DNA from: JASJBU01 sp963790775
GTDB lineage: Bacteria; Pseudomonadota; Gammaproteobacteria; Chromatiales; Chromatiaceae
Length of the DNA stretch: 64,000 nucleotides
NCBI GenBank assembly: GCA_963790775.1
Contig: CAWBPR010000006.1
Span: forward strand, 71,689 to 135,688
Reading direction: 5' to 3'
The notes beneath the pieces were generated by a model. It saw only the letters and a list, made by a program, of their open reading frames with translations, was not told the origin of the DNA and made no database searches. Both the position numbers and the translations under genes were made by a program. Below, piece after piece: positions 53,112-61,373 of the stretch (its first letter is position 1; each line of letters opens with the position of its first letter).

Positions 53112-55316
53112 CTAGCGCGCGCTGAAGAACTCCATTAGATCAACCATGTGGGAAGCCTGCTCGGCGGTATTTTGACTGGCGGCGGCGGTCTGTTCCGCCA
53201 TTGCGGCATTTTGCTGGGTGGCTTCATCCATCTGGGTGACGGCCCGGTTGACCGACTCGATACCATCCATCTGTTCCCGGCTGGCTGCCGCGATCTCCGA
53301 AATCAGATCACCCACCTTTTTCACCGACTCGACGATCTCCTGCAGGGACTCGCCCGACTCGTTCACCAGGGATGAGCCGGTTTTGACTTTCTCCACGCTG
53401 TCGCTGATCAACGCTTTGATCTCTTTCGCGGCACTGGCGCTGCGTTGTGCGAGGTTGCGCACTTCAGTGGCCACCACCGCGAACCCCCGGCCCTGTTCCC
53501 CGGCGCGGGCGGCCTCCACCGAAGCATTCAGGGCCAGCAGGTTGGTCTGGAAAGCGATTTCGTTGATCACGCCGATGATTGCGGCAATTTTCTCGCTGGC
53601 CTGTTGTATCTGTTGCATGGCGTCTACCGCGTTGCCTGCAACCTCACCACCTTTGAACGCGACCTGCCTTGCGCTCATGGCGAGTTGATTGGCCTGGTTG
53701 GCGTTATCCGCGGTGTTGCGCACGACGCTGGTCAGCTGTTCCATGCTGGAAGCGGTCTGTTCAAGGTTGGCAGCCTCCTGTTCGGTGCGCTTCGAGAGGC
53801 TGCTGTTTCCGGCAGCTATCTCATCGGAGGAGGTTTTGATCAGATCGGAGGAGTCGCGGATCTGAGAGACAATCTGGTTCAGTTTGCTGACCGTTTCGTT
53901 GATACCCTGTTTGAGGTTGCCGAAAGCACCCTGATAGTCCGTATCCACCGTCTGGGCCAGGTTGCCTTTGGATAGGGCGCTGACCACCTGGGAGATATCG
54001 CTGATCGCGCTGTCTGTCACCGCCAGCAGGCGGTTGACGGATTCACTCAGGCGCGCAAAGAACCCCTGTTTATCCTGCATCCCGATGCGCCTCTGCAGAT
54101 CACCCTGGTTGGCCGCTTCGATGATTTCAGCAATCTCATGTTCGACATGCACCTCATCAGTTCGGTCGGTCCATTCGACAGCGGTGCCCAGTCGATTGCC
54201 TGACTCATCGATCACCGGATTGGTGATGATGCGCAGGGTGTGGCCTCCCAGTTCGAACTCGGAGGTGAATGTTTCTGTGAGGCCATTCAGGATGCCGCGC
54301 TGGTGGCTGGGGGAGTTGTGGAATTAATCAATGTTTCCACCGATCAGATTGTCGGCGGAGAAGTTGGGAATAGCCTGTCTGATGCCGGATTCCGCCTGTT
54401 TCAGCATCCGGGTCACCGATTTGCTCATATAGATGATGTTGTAGTCGGTGTCGGCCATCATTACGCCGCTAGAGATATTGTCCAGAGCGGTTTTGATGCG
54501 TTGCGTCTCCGCAGACTTGCGCTGGGCCTCTGCAATGATGCCGCTGAAACGCTTGACTGCCTGGTTGAAATAGCCGGCCAGATCGCCGATTTCATCGTTA
54601 CTGGTGAGAGCGAGGGTTTTTGAGTTATCGACTCTGCCCTCGGCGACTGACCTCATCAAGCCGGTCAGTCGTTTCAGGGGCTTGGAAACTACCCGGCCGA
54701 GAATAGCGCTGATGACGAGCAGGGCGATGAGCATCACCGCTGAGTTGATGCCGATGTTGGTCCAGAGATCACGTTGCACAGATTGATCCAGGGCGTCGGT
54801 TGAGTAGTCGAGTCTGATCGCGCCGAGCACGGAACCTTCTTCGACCACATGACACATCATGCAATTGGTGCCTCGATAGTCCTGCAGCGCAAGCATCGGG
54901 ATCACCACCGTGAGTACACGGCCCTCATTACTGTCACGGAACTGCATGATCTGCTCACCATTCAACCCCCGTTGGTCAAAAGCATCTTTGACTTTGGCGT
55001 AGTCCGCACCGGGACCGAAGACCTTGCTGACTCCCTCGCCGCGAAGGATACGCGCATCCAGAATTTCCGGCCGGGAGAGGAGCTTGTTGCGGGGAATATC
55101 CCGGCTGGCCATGCCTCCGGTCAGCATCAGGGTATTGATGTTATCGAAATAGGAGTCAGCGAGCGCGCTTGCCTGATCCCGAACCAGGTTTTCCACCAGT
55201 ATGCTCTGGCTGTATGCCAGATAAGAGCCGGTAAGCAGCAGCATGATGCCGAACTGGATCAGCAGCGTGCTGCGGATCTTGTTCTTGATTGATTTAAATG
55301 GCTTTTGTCTGGACAT
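53112..55316 (-). pseudogene. Methyl-accepting chemotaxis protein with periplasmic CxxCH sensor, in-frame stop
   Basis: From the ATG at 55316 (MSRQKPFKSIKNKI) a first helix (LLIQFGIMLLLTGSYLAY) leads into a periplasmic domain with TNCMMCHVVEEG, a c-type heme motif. A second helix, a HAMP region (RVVSKPLKRLTGLMRSVAEG) and a PAS domain follow. The PAS domain is cut by TAA at 54324-54326, after NLIGGNID. The same frame then continues FHNSPSHQRGILNGL to the methyl-accepting domain, with EIAFQTNLLALNASVEAARAGEQGRGFAVVA in outline. No indel is needed, so this is a substitution. The C-terminal part could only restart at 54215. Heme or redox sensing is inference from CxxCH. Confidence 0.87.
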
Positions 55317-55610
55317 TTCGGAACCCTGTGGCTGGCGGCTTGGGATGAAATGCAACATGAGATAGGGCGGCTATTCGCGCCAAATAGTCATCACATCTAT
55401 GCTCTGCAACCTGGTATGACATTTGAATAGTAAGGTTTCTAGCGGCAGAGAAGGGTCGGAATTTAGTGACTTGAGGAGAATGTTCTGGTGTGATGAATAT
55501 AATCATCCTGATTCTTGAGTGGCGCCTCTGCAGCCGCTTGGCTTTGTGATGGAGGCTTGTTTTCGCTAATATCCCGCGCAATTTCATAATAATTCAGGCT
55601 GACCTCGCAC

Positions 55611-56999
55611 ATGCTCAAGATCTATAACGACCTCACCAACCAAAAAGAGACCTTTCAACCCCTGCAGGAAGGCAAGGTGCGCATGTATGTCTGTGGCATG
55701 ACCGTCTATGACCTGTGCCATCTGGGGCATGCCCGGGTGATGGTGGTGTTCGACGTGGTCTATCGCTATCTACAGGCGCTGGGTTACGACGTGACCTATA
55801 TTCGGAACATCACCGACATCGATGACAAAATCATTGCCCGGGCGAATGAGAACGGTGAGCCCTTTATGGCGTTGACGGAGCGTTTCATACAGGCAATGCA
55901 TGACGATTCCGCGGCCCTCGGGGTGCTGACGCCCAGCGATGAGCCCAAGGCCACGAGTCACATGGACGAGATCCTTTCGATGATCGTAAAGTTGATTGCC
56001 AATGGTCATGCCTACGCGGTGGATAATGGTGACGTCTACTACGATGTCCGCAGCTTCCCTGAATATGGCAAGCTTTCGGGTAAGTCCATCGACGATCTGG
56101 AGTCCGGGGCGCGGGTGGAACTGGGGGATGTCAAGCGCGATCCTCTCGACTTTGCCTTGTGGAAGAACGCCAAGCCGGGCGAGCCTTCCTGGGATTCGCC
56201 CTGGGGCAAAGGCCGGCCCGGCTGGCATATCGAGTGCTCCGCCATGTCCACCACCGCCCTGGGGGATACCTTCGATATCCATGGGGGAGGCGCGGATCTG
56301 ACCTTTCCCCATCACGAGAACGAGATCGCTCAGTCCGAAGGCGCCACCGGCCATCCCTTTGTCAAATACTGGATGCACAACGGCTTTGTGCGCATCAATG
56401 ACGAGAAGATGTCCAAGTCATTGGGTAATTTCTTCACCGTGCGGGAGATACTCGAAGGCTATCAGGCGGAAGAGGTGCGTTATTTCATCCTCACCAGCCA
56501 GTACCGCAGCCCGCTCAATTACGACAGTGAGCATCTGGATAACGCCCGCGCTGCACTGACCCGCTTCTATACCGCCCTGCGCGGACTGCCAGAGACTGAG
56601 CCGGCAGGGGGCGAGGAGTTCGCTGAACGTTTTCATGGCGCAATGCAGGATGATTTCAATACCCCCGAGGCGCTGGCGGTGTTGTTCGAGATAGTGCGGG
56701 AGATCAACCGGTTGCGAGACTCCGATCTGCAGGGTGCTGCTGGACTGGGTGCCGAACTGCGACGGCTTGGGGCCATGCTGGGTATTCTGCAAGCTGATTC
56801 TGAACACTATCTGCGTGGCGGGGACCTGGCCGCTGAAGATGGACTGAGTGATGCGGATATCGAAGGCATGATACAGGCGCGCATCGATGCCCGGACGGCA
56901 AAGAACTGGGCAGAAGCCGACCGGATTAGAGATGAGCTGCAGGCGGCCGGGATTGTGCTGGAGGATAGCGCGGGCGGCACCAGTTGGCGACGGGCCTGA
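55611..56999 (+). CDS. cysS: Cysteinyl-tRNA synthetase
   Basis: CysS charges tRNA-Cys. The 462 residues include the zinc-site Cys and the class I signature (YVCGMTVYDLCHLGHARV), the second zinc ligand set (WHIECSAMS, then HGGGADLTFPHHENE) and KMSKSLGNFFTV. The anticodon-binding helical bundle fills the C-terminal third and ends with ENW-type AKNWAEADRIRDEL and AGIVLEDSAGGTSWRR. The length is standard. No operon partner upstream. The following HDOD gene starts six bases later. Confidence 0.97.
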   Translation: MLKIYNDLTNQKETFQPLQEGKVRMYVCGMTVYDLCHLGHARVMVVFDVVYRYLQALGYDVTYIRNITDIDDKIIARANENGEPFMALTERFIQAMHDDSAALGVLTPSDEPKATSHMDEILSMIVKLIANGHAYAVDNGDVYYDVRSFPEYGKLSGKSIDDLESGARVELGDVKRDPLDFALWKNAKPGEPSWDSPWGKGRPGWHIECSAMSTTALGDTFDIHGGGADLTFPHHENEIAQSEGATGHPFVKYWMHNGFVRINDEKMSKSLGNFFTVREILEGYQAEEVRYFILTSQYRSPLNYDSEHLDNARAALTRFYTALRGLPETEPAGGEEFAERFHGAMQDDFNTPEALAVLFEIVREINRLRDSDLQGAAGLGAELRRLGAMLGILQADSEHYLRGGDLAAEDGLSDADIEGMIQARIDARTAKNWAEADRIRDELQAAGIVLEDSAGGTSWRRA

Positions 57000-57005
57000 G
57001 TCCTC

Positions 57006-57866
57006 ATGGTCATGACTATGATTAACCTTTTCCCGTCTGAAGCGGAATTAAAGCAGGCTTTCAAAGTCATCAAAGGTGAGCAGATTCCATCGGTGCCTGA
57101 TGTGCTGCTGAGGCTGTTTGCAGAGCTTGAGAAAAGCGAACCTGAAACCGCGCGAATCAGTGACCTTGTTTCCAGTGATCAGGCCATCACCGGGCAGGTC
57201 TTGAAATCAGTCAATTCCCCGCTGTTTGGATTGAATCAGCCGGTGGAATCAATTCAGCAGGCGGTCGTCCTGCTTGGTCTGGAGCAGACCCGAAATCTGG
57301 TGACCGCTGCAACCTTTAAAAACAGCATGCAAACCCTGTCACCCGCAGCCATTCAAATCTGGCATGACAGTTTGAATGCGGCGCATGTGGCGATCAATAT
57401 CGCCTACCATATTAAGGATATTTCACAGGATGAGGCGTATCTGGCAGCAATGCTGCACAATTGTGGGGCCTTGTTGTTGGCAGAGCAATTTGCCCAATAT
57501 GATCAACTGCTTGGTTTTGAAAACGAGTACCCGGTTACCTTGATCAGCAGAGAGAATCGGCTGTTAGGCACCAACCATGCGGTGGTCGGTTACCTGTTTG
57601 CAAAGCACTGGAAATTACCGGATAAGCTGTGCCAGGCAATCTATCTGCACCACACACTGAAAAGTGATGAGATTGAAGATGCAGGGCTCCGGGCTGTGAT
57701 TGCGTGTATCAAACTGGCCCATTTGCTGATTACGGAAAAATACCTCGCTGATGACTCATTCTCACTGGAAAGAATCCAGTATTTTTCTTATGCCAAGAAG
57801 GAACTCATGCTCGAGAATGAATTCCTTGATGAACTCAGGACGGATGTCATACCCGAGATGGAATAG
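57006..57866 (+). CDS. HDOD-domain signalling protein
   Basis: The 286 residues form an HDOD domain: PDVLLRLFAELEKSEPETARISDLVSSDQAITGQVLKSVNSPLFG in outline at the N-terminus, then AVVLLGLEQTRNLVTAATF and an HD-like AAMLHNCGALLLAEQF. Metal-ligating HD residues are degenerate, as is usual in HDOD proteins. These act in signalling networks without hydrolase activity in most cases. Three close Met codons (57006, 57012, 57018) could each be the start; none has a clear RBS. It is convergent with folD. Confidence 0.88.
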   Translation: MVMTMINLFPSEAELKQAFKVIKGEQIPSVPDVLLRLFAELEKSEPETARISDLVSSDQAITGQVLKSVNSPLFGLNQPVESIQQAVVLLGLEQTRNLVTAATFKNSMQTLSPAAIQIWHDSLNAAHVAINIAYHIKDISQDEAYLAAMLHNCGALLLAEQFAQYDQLLGFENEYPVTLISRENRLLGTNHAVVGYLFAKHWKLPDKLCQAIYLHHTLKSDEIEDAGLRAVIACIKLAHLLITEKYLADDSFSLERIQYFSYAKKELMLENEFLDELRTDVIPEME

Positions 57867-57873
57867 TCGCAGC

Positions 57874-58731
57874 TCATTGATTGCTGTGTAGTTCCGCCGC
57901 CTGCAGGGTGTTTTCCAGCAGGGTCGCAATGGTCATTGGACCTACGCCTCCCGGTACCGGGGTGATCCAACTGGCTCTTTGGCTGGCGTCGGCGAAATTT
58001 ACATCCCCCACCAGTTTGCCCTCGGCGGTGCGATTGATGCCCACGTCGATTACGATAGCGCCCTGTTTGACCCAGTCACCAGGCACGAATTCAGGTCGAC
58101 CCACCCCAGCCACCAGGATATCCGCGCTGCGGGCCTTCTCTGCCAGGTTTTTGGTGCGGCTGTGGCAGACGGTGATGGTGCAACGGGCCGCCAGCAGTTC
58201 CAGCGCCATGGGACGGCCGACGATATTCGACTGGCCGATGATGACCGCATCAAGTCCTTCCAGATTCTGGCCTGTGCGCTCCAGCATGGTCATCACCCCT
58301 TTGGGGGTGCAGGGGCGCAGGATCGGCATGCGCAGAGACAGGCGGCCCACATTGTAGGGGTGGAAACCATCCACATCCTTGGTCGGCAGGATGCGCTCGA
58401 TCACCGCCTCTTCATCTATCTGAGCGGGCAGGGGCAGCTGTACCAGAATGCCGTCGATTGCGTCATCCGCATTGAGCCTGTCAACCAGGGCCAGCAGTTT
58501 CTCCTGGCTGGTATCCCCGGGGAGATCGTGCATCTCCGAATAGAAACCCACTTCTTCGCAGGAGCGGCGTTTGTTGCGCACATAGACCTGTGATGCCGGA
58601 TTCTCACCCACCAGAACCACAGCCAGTCCCGGCCGCCGAAAACCTGCAGCAGTGCGGGCCTCGACCTGCTTCTTGAGTTCTTGTTTGAGTTCGGCAGCAA
58701 TCGCCTTGCCATCGAGGATCTGTGCGCTCAT
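57874..58731 (-). CDS. folD: Bifunctional methylene-THF dehydrogenase / methenyl-THF cyclohydrolase
   Basis: FolD interconverts methylene-, methenyl- and formyl-tetrahydrofolate using NADP. The 285 residues show the family motifs: GLAVVLVGENPASQVYVRNKRRSCEEVGF in outline with the catalytic Lys, GILVQLPLP, LPTKDVDGFHPYNVG, VIIGQSNIVGRPMALELL, CHSRT and TPVPGGVGPMTIATLLENT. The length is standard. The gene diverges from the tRNA promoter region at 58817. Confidence 0.97.
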   Translation of the reverse strand: MSAQILDGKAIAAELKQELKKQVEARTAAGFRRPGLAVVLVGENPASQVYVRNKRRSCEEVGFYSEMHDLPGDTSQEKLLALVDRLNADDAIDGILVQLPLPAQIDEEAVIERILPTKDVDGFHPYNVGRLSLRMPILRPCTPKGVMTMLERTGQNLEGLDAVIIGQSNIVGRPMALELLAARCTITVCHSRTKNLAEKARSADILVAGVGRPEFVPGDWVKQGAIVIDVGINRTAEGKLVGDVNFADASQRASWITPVPGGVGPMTIATLLENTLQAAELHSNQ

Positions 58732-58816
58732 TTTTGAACTTTCCTGCTTGTTTTTGTGGGATGAGAATCATACCTTGAAAGGGTGTGGTCTGTCAGGAAT
58801 TCGCCGATCCGGACCA

Positions 58817-58845
58817 TTGACCTTGGCGCTCTTCGTCAGTATGAT
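58817..58845 (+). promoter_or_regulatory. Promoter of the tRNA-Pro-Arg-His-Lys cluster
   Basis: TTGACC (58817-58822) and TATGAT (58840-58845) are spaced by 17 bp, about 49 bp before tRNA-Pro. The bases after the -10 are TCCGC, somewhat GC-rich as in stable-RNA promoters. Confidence 0.7.
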
Positions 58846-58893
58846 TCCGCTCTTCACGCAATCGGGCGATCTTTATTTTCTCTGCCCGGTTAT

Positions 58894-58970
58894 CGGGGTA
58901 TAGCGCAGTCTGGTAGCGCGCCTGCTTTGGGAGCAGGATGTCGGGAGTTCGAATCTCTCTACCCCGACCA
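58894..58970 (+). tRNA. tRNA-Pro(TGG)
   Basis: Acceptor CGGGGTA pairs with TACCCCG. D arm GCGC/GCGC. The anticodon stem CCTGC/GCAGG encloses TTTGGGA with TGG. T arm GGGAG-TTCGAAT-CTCTC. Discriminator A with encoded CCA ends at 58970. Length 77 nt. Confidence 0.97.
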
Positions 58971-58978
58971 GTTTATCT

Positions 58979-59259
58979 GCGCCCCTAGCTCAATTGGATA
59001 GAGCATCGGCCTTGAGGATAGAAGTCAGGAGTAATCTGAAGGTAACAATTCGCCCTAGCTCAATTGGATAGAGCTTGCCTTGAGGAGAAGTCGAATAAAC
59101 AGTTCTGCGCCCCTAGCTCAATTGGATAGAGCATTGGCCTTGAGGATAGAAGTCAGAAGTAATTCTGACGGGTAAAAGTTCTGCGCCCCTAGCTCAATTG
59201 GATAGAGCGTTGGCCTTGAGGATAGAAGTCAGGAAGTAATTCTGACGGGTAAAAGTTCT
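58979..59259 (+). repeat. Array of four degenerate tRNA-Arg-like copies
   Basis: Copies begin at 58979, 59051 (shortened), 59107 and 59183. The last two are 76 and 77 nt, the length of the intact tRNA-Arg that follows without a gap. The 5' halves match that tRNA (GCGCCC, then TAGCTCA-TTGGATAGAGC with an intact D arm). The 3' halves lack the anticodon arm, the TTCGAAT loop and the CCA end. In copy three they form GTCAGAA-GTAA-TTCTGAC, a 7-bp stem with a GNRA-type loop. They are not functional tRNAs but lie inside the tRNA transcript. Confidence 0.85.
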
Positions 59260-59336
59260 GCGCCCGTAGCTCATTTGGATAGAGCATCGGCCTTCTAAGC
59301 CGAGGGTAGCAGGTTCGAATCCTGCCGGGCGTGCCA
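59260..59336 (+). tRNA. tRNA-Arg(TCT)
   Basis: Acceptor GCGCCCG pairs with CGGGCGT (one G-T). D arm GCTC/GAGC. The anticodon stem TCGGC/GCCGA frames CTTCTAA with TCT. T arm GCAGG-TTCGAAT-CCTGC. Encoded GCCA end. Length 77 nt. It is the only intact member of the array. Confidence 0.96.
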
Positions 59337-59383
59337 GATCTGGCGGAGATCATCAGGGAAGATAGGTAGATATCGTTTTTATG

Positions 59384-59459
59384 GTGGGCGTAGCTCAGTT
59401 GGTAGAGCTCCGGATTGTGATTCCGGCGGTCGTGGGTTCGAGACCCATCGTCCACCCCA
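59384..59459 (+). tRNA. tRNA-His(GTG)
   Basis: Acceptor GTGGGCG pairs with CGTCCAC (one G-T). The G at 59383 can serve as the G-1 opposite discriminator C, a His identity feature. The anticodon stem CCGGA/TCCGG encloses TTGTGAT with GTG. T arm GTGGG-TTCGAGA-CCCAT (one G-T). CCA is encoded. Confidence 0.96.
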
Positions 59460-59466
59460 TTTAAAC

Positions 59467-59542
59467 GGGCCATTAGCTCAGCTGGTAGAGCAGTGGACTC
59501 TTAATCCATTGGTCGAAGGTTCGAATCCTTCATGGCCCACCA
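59467..59542 (+). tRNA. tRNA-Lys(CTT), likely attachment site
   Basis: Acceptor GGGCCAT pairs with ATGGCCC. The anticodon stem TGGA/TCCA region encloses CTCTTAA with CTT. T arm GAAGG-TTCGAAT-CCTTC. Discriminator A and encoded CCA end at 59542. An integrase gene starts its 3' end 66 bp downstream, so the tRNA 3' half is the probable att site, kept intact by the element. Confidence 0.95.
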
Positions 59543-59547
59543 GTATC

Positions 59548-59584
59548 AAAGGGTTAGCGCGTTAGTAACCGCTAACCCTTTTTT
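59548..59584 (+). terminator. Rho-independent terminator after the tRNA cluster
   Basis: AAAGGGTTAGCG (59548-59559) pairs with CGCTAACCCTTT around a 10-nt loop and is followed by more T. It lies right after tRNA-Lys. Read backwards it has an A-run, so it could also stop the integrase transcript. Confidence 0.85.
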
Positions 59585-59585
59585 C

Positions 59586-59606
59586 TTTTGCGTGAATTTT
59601 GCGTGA
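59586..59606. repeat. Direct repeats at the element end
   Basis: TTTTGCGTGA occurs at 59586-59595 and 59597-59606, an 11-bp period next to the integrase stop codon. Short direct repeats at this place are typical arm-type sites for integrase binding; that role is inference. Confidence 0.5.
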
Positions 59607-59607
59607 G

Positions 59608-60690
59608 CTAGCCGATGTTCAGTCGACGCAAAACCACCAGTTCCGGTTTTCCTTCACCGCGATCACACACACTTTCCGCTGCTTCGATGAGCTTCGTCAG
59701 CTCTGCCGCCGAGTAGTGTGTCGTCATCCTTCCCGAGCGATGTCCGAGCAGGTCCTGCCGGTCCTCGAAGCTCACACCCGCCGCCCTCAACCGGCGACCG
59801 TATGTGTGTTTCAGGTCATGGACCCGTACCTGTGGCAATCCAACCCGCACCCTGGCCCGCTTCCAGGCACTGGTGAGCATATGGCTGACCGGTTTGCCCC
59901 GGTAGTGAAACACATGCGTAGGATGTGTCCCGCGCTGTGCGTTTACCACAGATCGGGCGATCCGGTTCAGGATCACCAGCCGCTCGTCTCCATTTTTGAC
60001 CATCTCGCCGGGAACGATAAACACCGAGGTGTTCAATTGCGGGATTTTCATCTCCCAGTCCCAACGCAGAGCGCACACTTCCGCATCCCTGCAACCCGTA
60101 TTGACCGTAAACAGTGCCATCTGGGCGAGGTGGTCGGGCAGCTCCCGGAACAGGGCCGTCTGCTCTTCCCAGTTCAGCGGATAGGGTTTCCGCTTGTGGG
60201 TGTCGGGCAGCAGCTTGATCTTCGGAGCCGCCTGCAGCCAGGTCATGCCGTGCTCATCCATCCATTCCGACGCCGCAAGGTTCAGGATGCGCCGGACGAC
60301 CTTTAAACCGTGGTTTATGGTGCCCACGGTAACACCTTCTTTTCTGCGATGTTCGATCCAGGGCTGAAGGGTCCCGATATGCAGTCTGCTGAGTGGTATG
60401 TCGCCAATCCAGGGCATCAGTTGTTTCAGTCTTCCGATGTCCTGTTCAATACTGCGTTTGTGCTGGTTTTCCAGCACGAACTTGGCGGCTGCCTGCTCAA
60501 AAGACCGTTCGGGTCTTACGCCATAGATCGTCGCTTGCCGGGATGCCTCAGTCAGTCGGGCGAGGAAACGTTCCGCTTCTTCGAGCTTATCTGTGCCAGT
60601 GCTTTGGCAAACACGCCGTCCGTTGATGTACTTGTCGACGTGCCAGATACCCGCTCGCTTTTTGAGGCCCGGTGTCTTTTTGCGTCCCAT
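59608..60690 (-). CDS. Tyrosine-family site-specific integrase
   Basis: The 360 residues have an N-terminal SAM-like core-binding region (SFEQAAAKFVLENQHKRSIE) and a C-terminal catalytic domain. Catalytic residues: Arg in TGCRDAEVCALRW, the box HDLKHTYGRRLRAAG, His in DLLGHRSG and Tyr in TTHYSAAEL. In the box the usual HxxR is HxxK, a variant I believe occurs in this proteobacterial integrase group. The gene points toward the tRNA, and the 3' end lies 66 bp from it. The start overlaps the upstream excisionase-like gene by 139 bp in another frame. Confidence 0.93.
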   Translation of the reverse strand: MGRKKTPGLKKRAGIWHVDKYINGRRVCQSTGTDKLEEAERFLARLTEASRQATIYGVRPERSFEQAAAKFVLENQHKRSIEQDIGRLKQLMPWIGDIPLSRLHIGTLQPWIEHRRKEGVTVGTINHGLKVVRRILNLAASEWMDEHGMTWLQAAPKIKLLPDTHKRKPYPLNWEEQTALFRELPDHLAQMALFTVNTGCRDAEVCALRWDWEMKIPQLNTSVFIVPGEMVKNGDERLVILNRIARSVVNAQRGTHPTHVFHYRGKPVSHMLTSAWKRARVRVGLPQVRVHDLKHTYGRRLRAAGVSFEDRQDLLGHRSGRMTTHYSAAELTKLIEAAESVCDRGEGKPELVVLRRLNIG

Positions 60691-60920
60691 AGTGGATCTC
60701 CTTTTGATCGACCGGGACGCCCGTTGCAGGATTTATACTGCTCCACCCAGGCGTCCAATTCAAGCCTGTCGAAGGCAATGCCCTGTTCTCCGATAGGAAT
60801 TTCTGTTAAGTAGGGGCGAACATCACAATTAAAACGATTGCGGTCCATACCGACATAGGCGGGAGCATCGCGAAGCCTGAGAAGTCTTGGAAGGAAGGAT
60901 GAACCAGGGATAGTCGCCAT
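60552..60920 (-). CDS. Excisionase-like DNA-binding protein
   Basis: The protein has 122 residues. The N-terminal 70 residues form a winged-helix AlpA/Xis-type domain: LPRLLRLRDAPAYVGMDRNRFN, then VRPYLTEIPIGEQGIAFDRLELDAWVEQYK in outline. The C-terminal 50 residues overlap the start of the integrase in a different frame and look low-complexity (SGTSTSTSTDG). The pair, in this order and with overlap, is the usual recombination directionality module. It should bias the integrase toward excision. No RBS judged decisive. Confidence 0.75.
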   Translation of the reverse strand: MATIPGSSFLPRLLRLRDAPAYVGMDRNRFNCDVRPYLTEIPIGEQGIAFDRLELDAWVEQYKSCNGRPGRSKGDPLWDAKRHRASKSERVSGTSTSTSTDGVFAKALAQISSKKRNVSSPD

Positions 60921-61373
60921 TGTTAATCTCTGTCGAACTCATATAGAACGGTCACTTGAGTAGTCCGGTCATGGGGGCATTCATTAGCCAATGGAAAAAA
61001 TACTTTGCAGACCAGGCTCTAACATGGAATTGGTTGATCCCTTTCGATCTGGAGTAACAGGATTCCAGTTTCACTGGAAAATGGTTTGTCCAGAAATTCG
61101 GCATGAAGATTGTCGACTCTGAGTCTGGTTACTTTCATATTGGTTTGTAGTCATTGCGTGCTGATTATCACTAGATTGCTACACGCTAAAAAGTTAGCAT
61201 AATGAATCGCGTCATCGCAAAAGAAAATAGTTAGCAATTAGCTAAAATATTAGCTCTGACGGAAATTGAAAAGAGATGAATGATGTGGAAGGAAAGAACT
61301 TGGGATTACTTGTGTGGGTGGATAGGTGATATGAGCAATTTCATATTGGTGCAATGCTGAGACGAGATTACTC
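60921..61373. other. Non-coding control region of the element
   Basis: These 453 bp between xis and the repressor gene hold no gene I can support; the frames seen are under 20 codons or lack an RBS. The stretch from 61140 to 61260 is AT-rich and carries operator-like repeats (separate entry). Confidence 0.5.
61185..61254. promoter_or_regulatory. Operator-like TTAGC/GCTAA repeats, xis side
   Basis: GCTAA-N4-TTAGC (61185-61198), TTAGC-N5-GCTAA (61231-61245) and a half-site TTAGC (61250-61254). The same pentamers recur on the other side of the repressor gene. They are probable binding sites for the element repressor, controlling xis-int. Confidence 0.55.

Noticed and set aside
58979..59182. Additional functional tRNA genes in the array
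   Set aside because: Copies lack a pairing 3' acceptor strand, the TTCGA T loop and CCA, so they cannot be normal tRNAs.
59189..59473. Minus-strand 94-codon frame with GSRTHDRRNHNPELYQLSYA
   Set aside because: It lies antisense to tRNA-Arg, tRNA-His and the tRNA-like array. Such frames are tRNA shadows.
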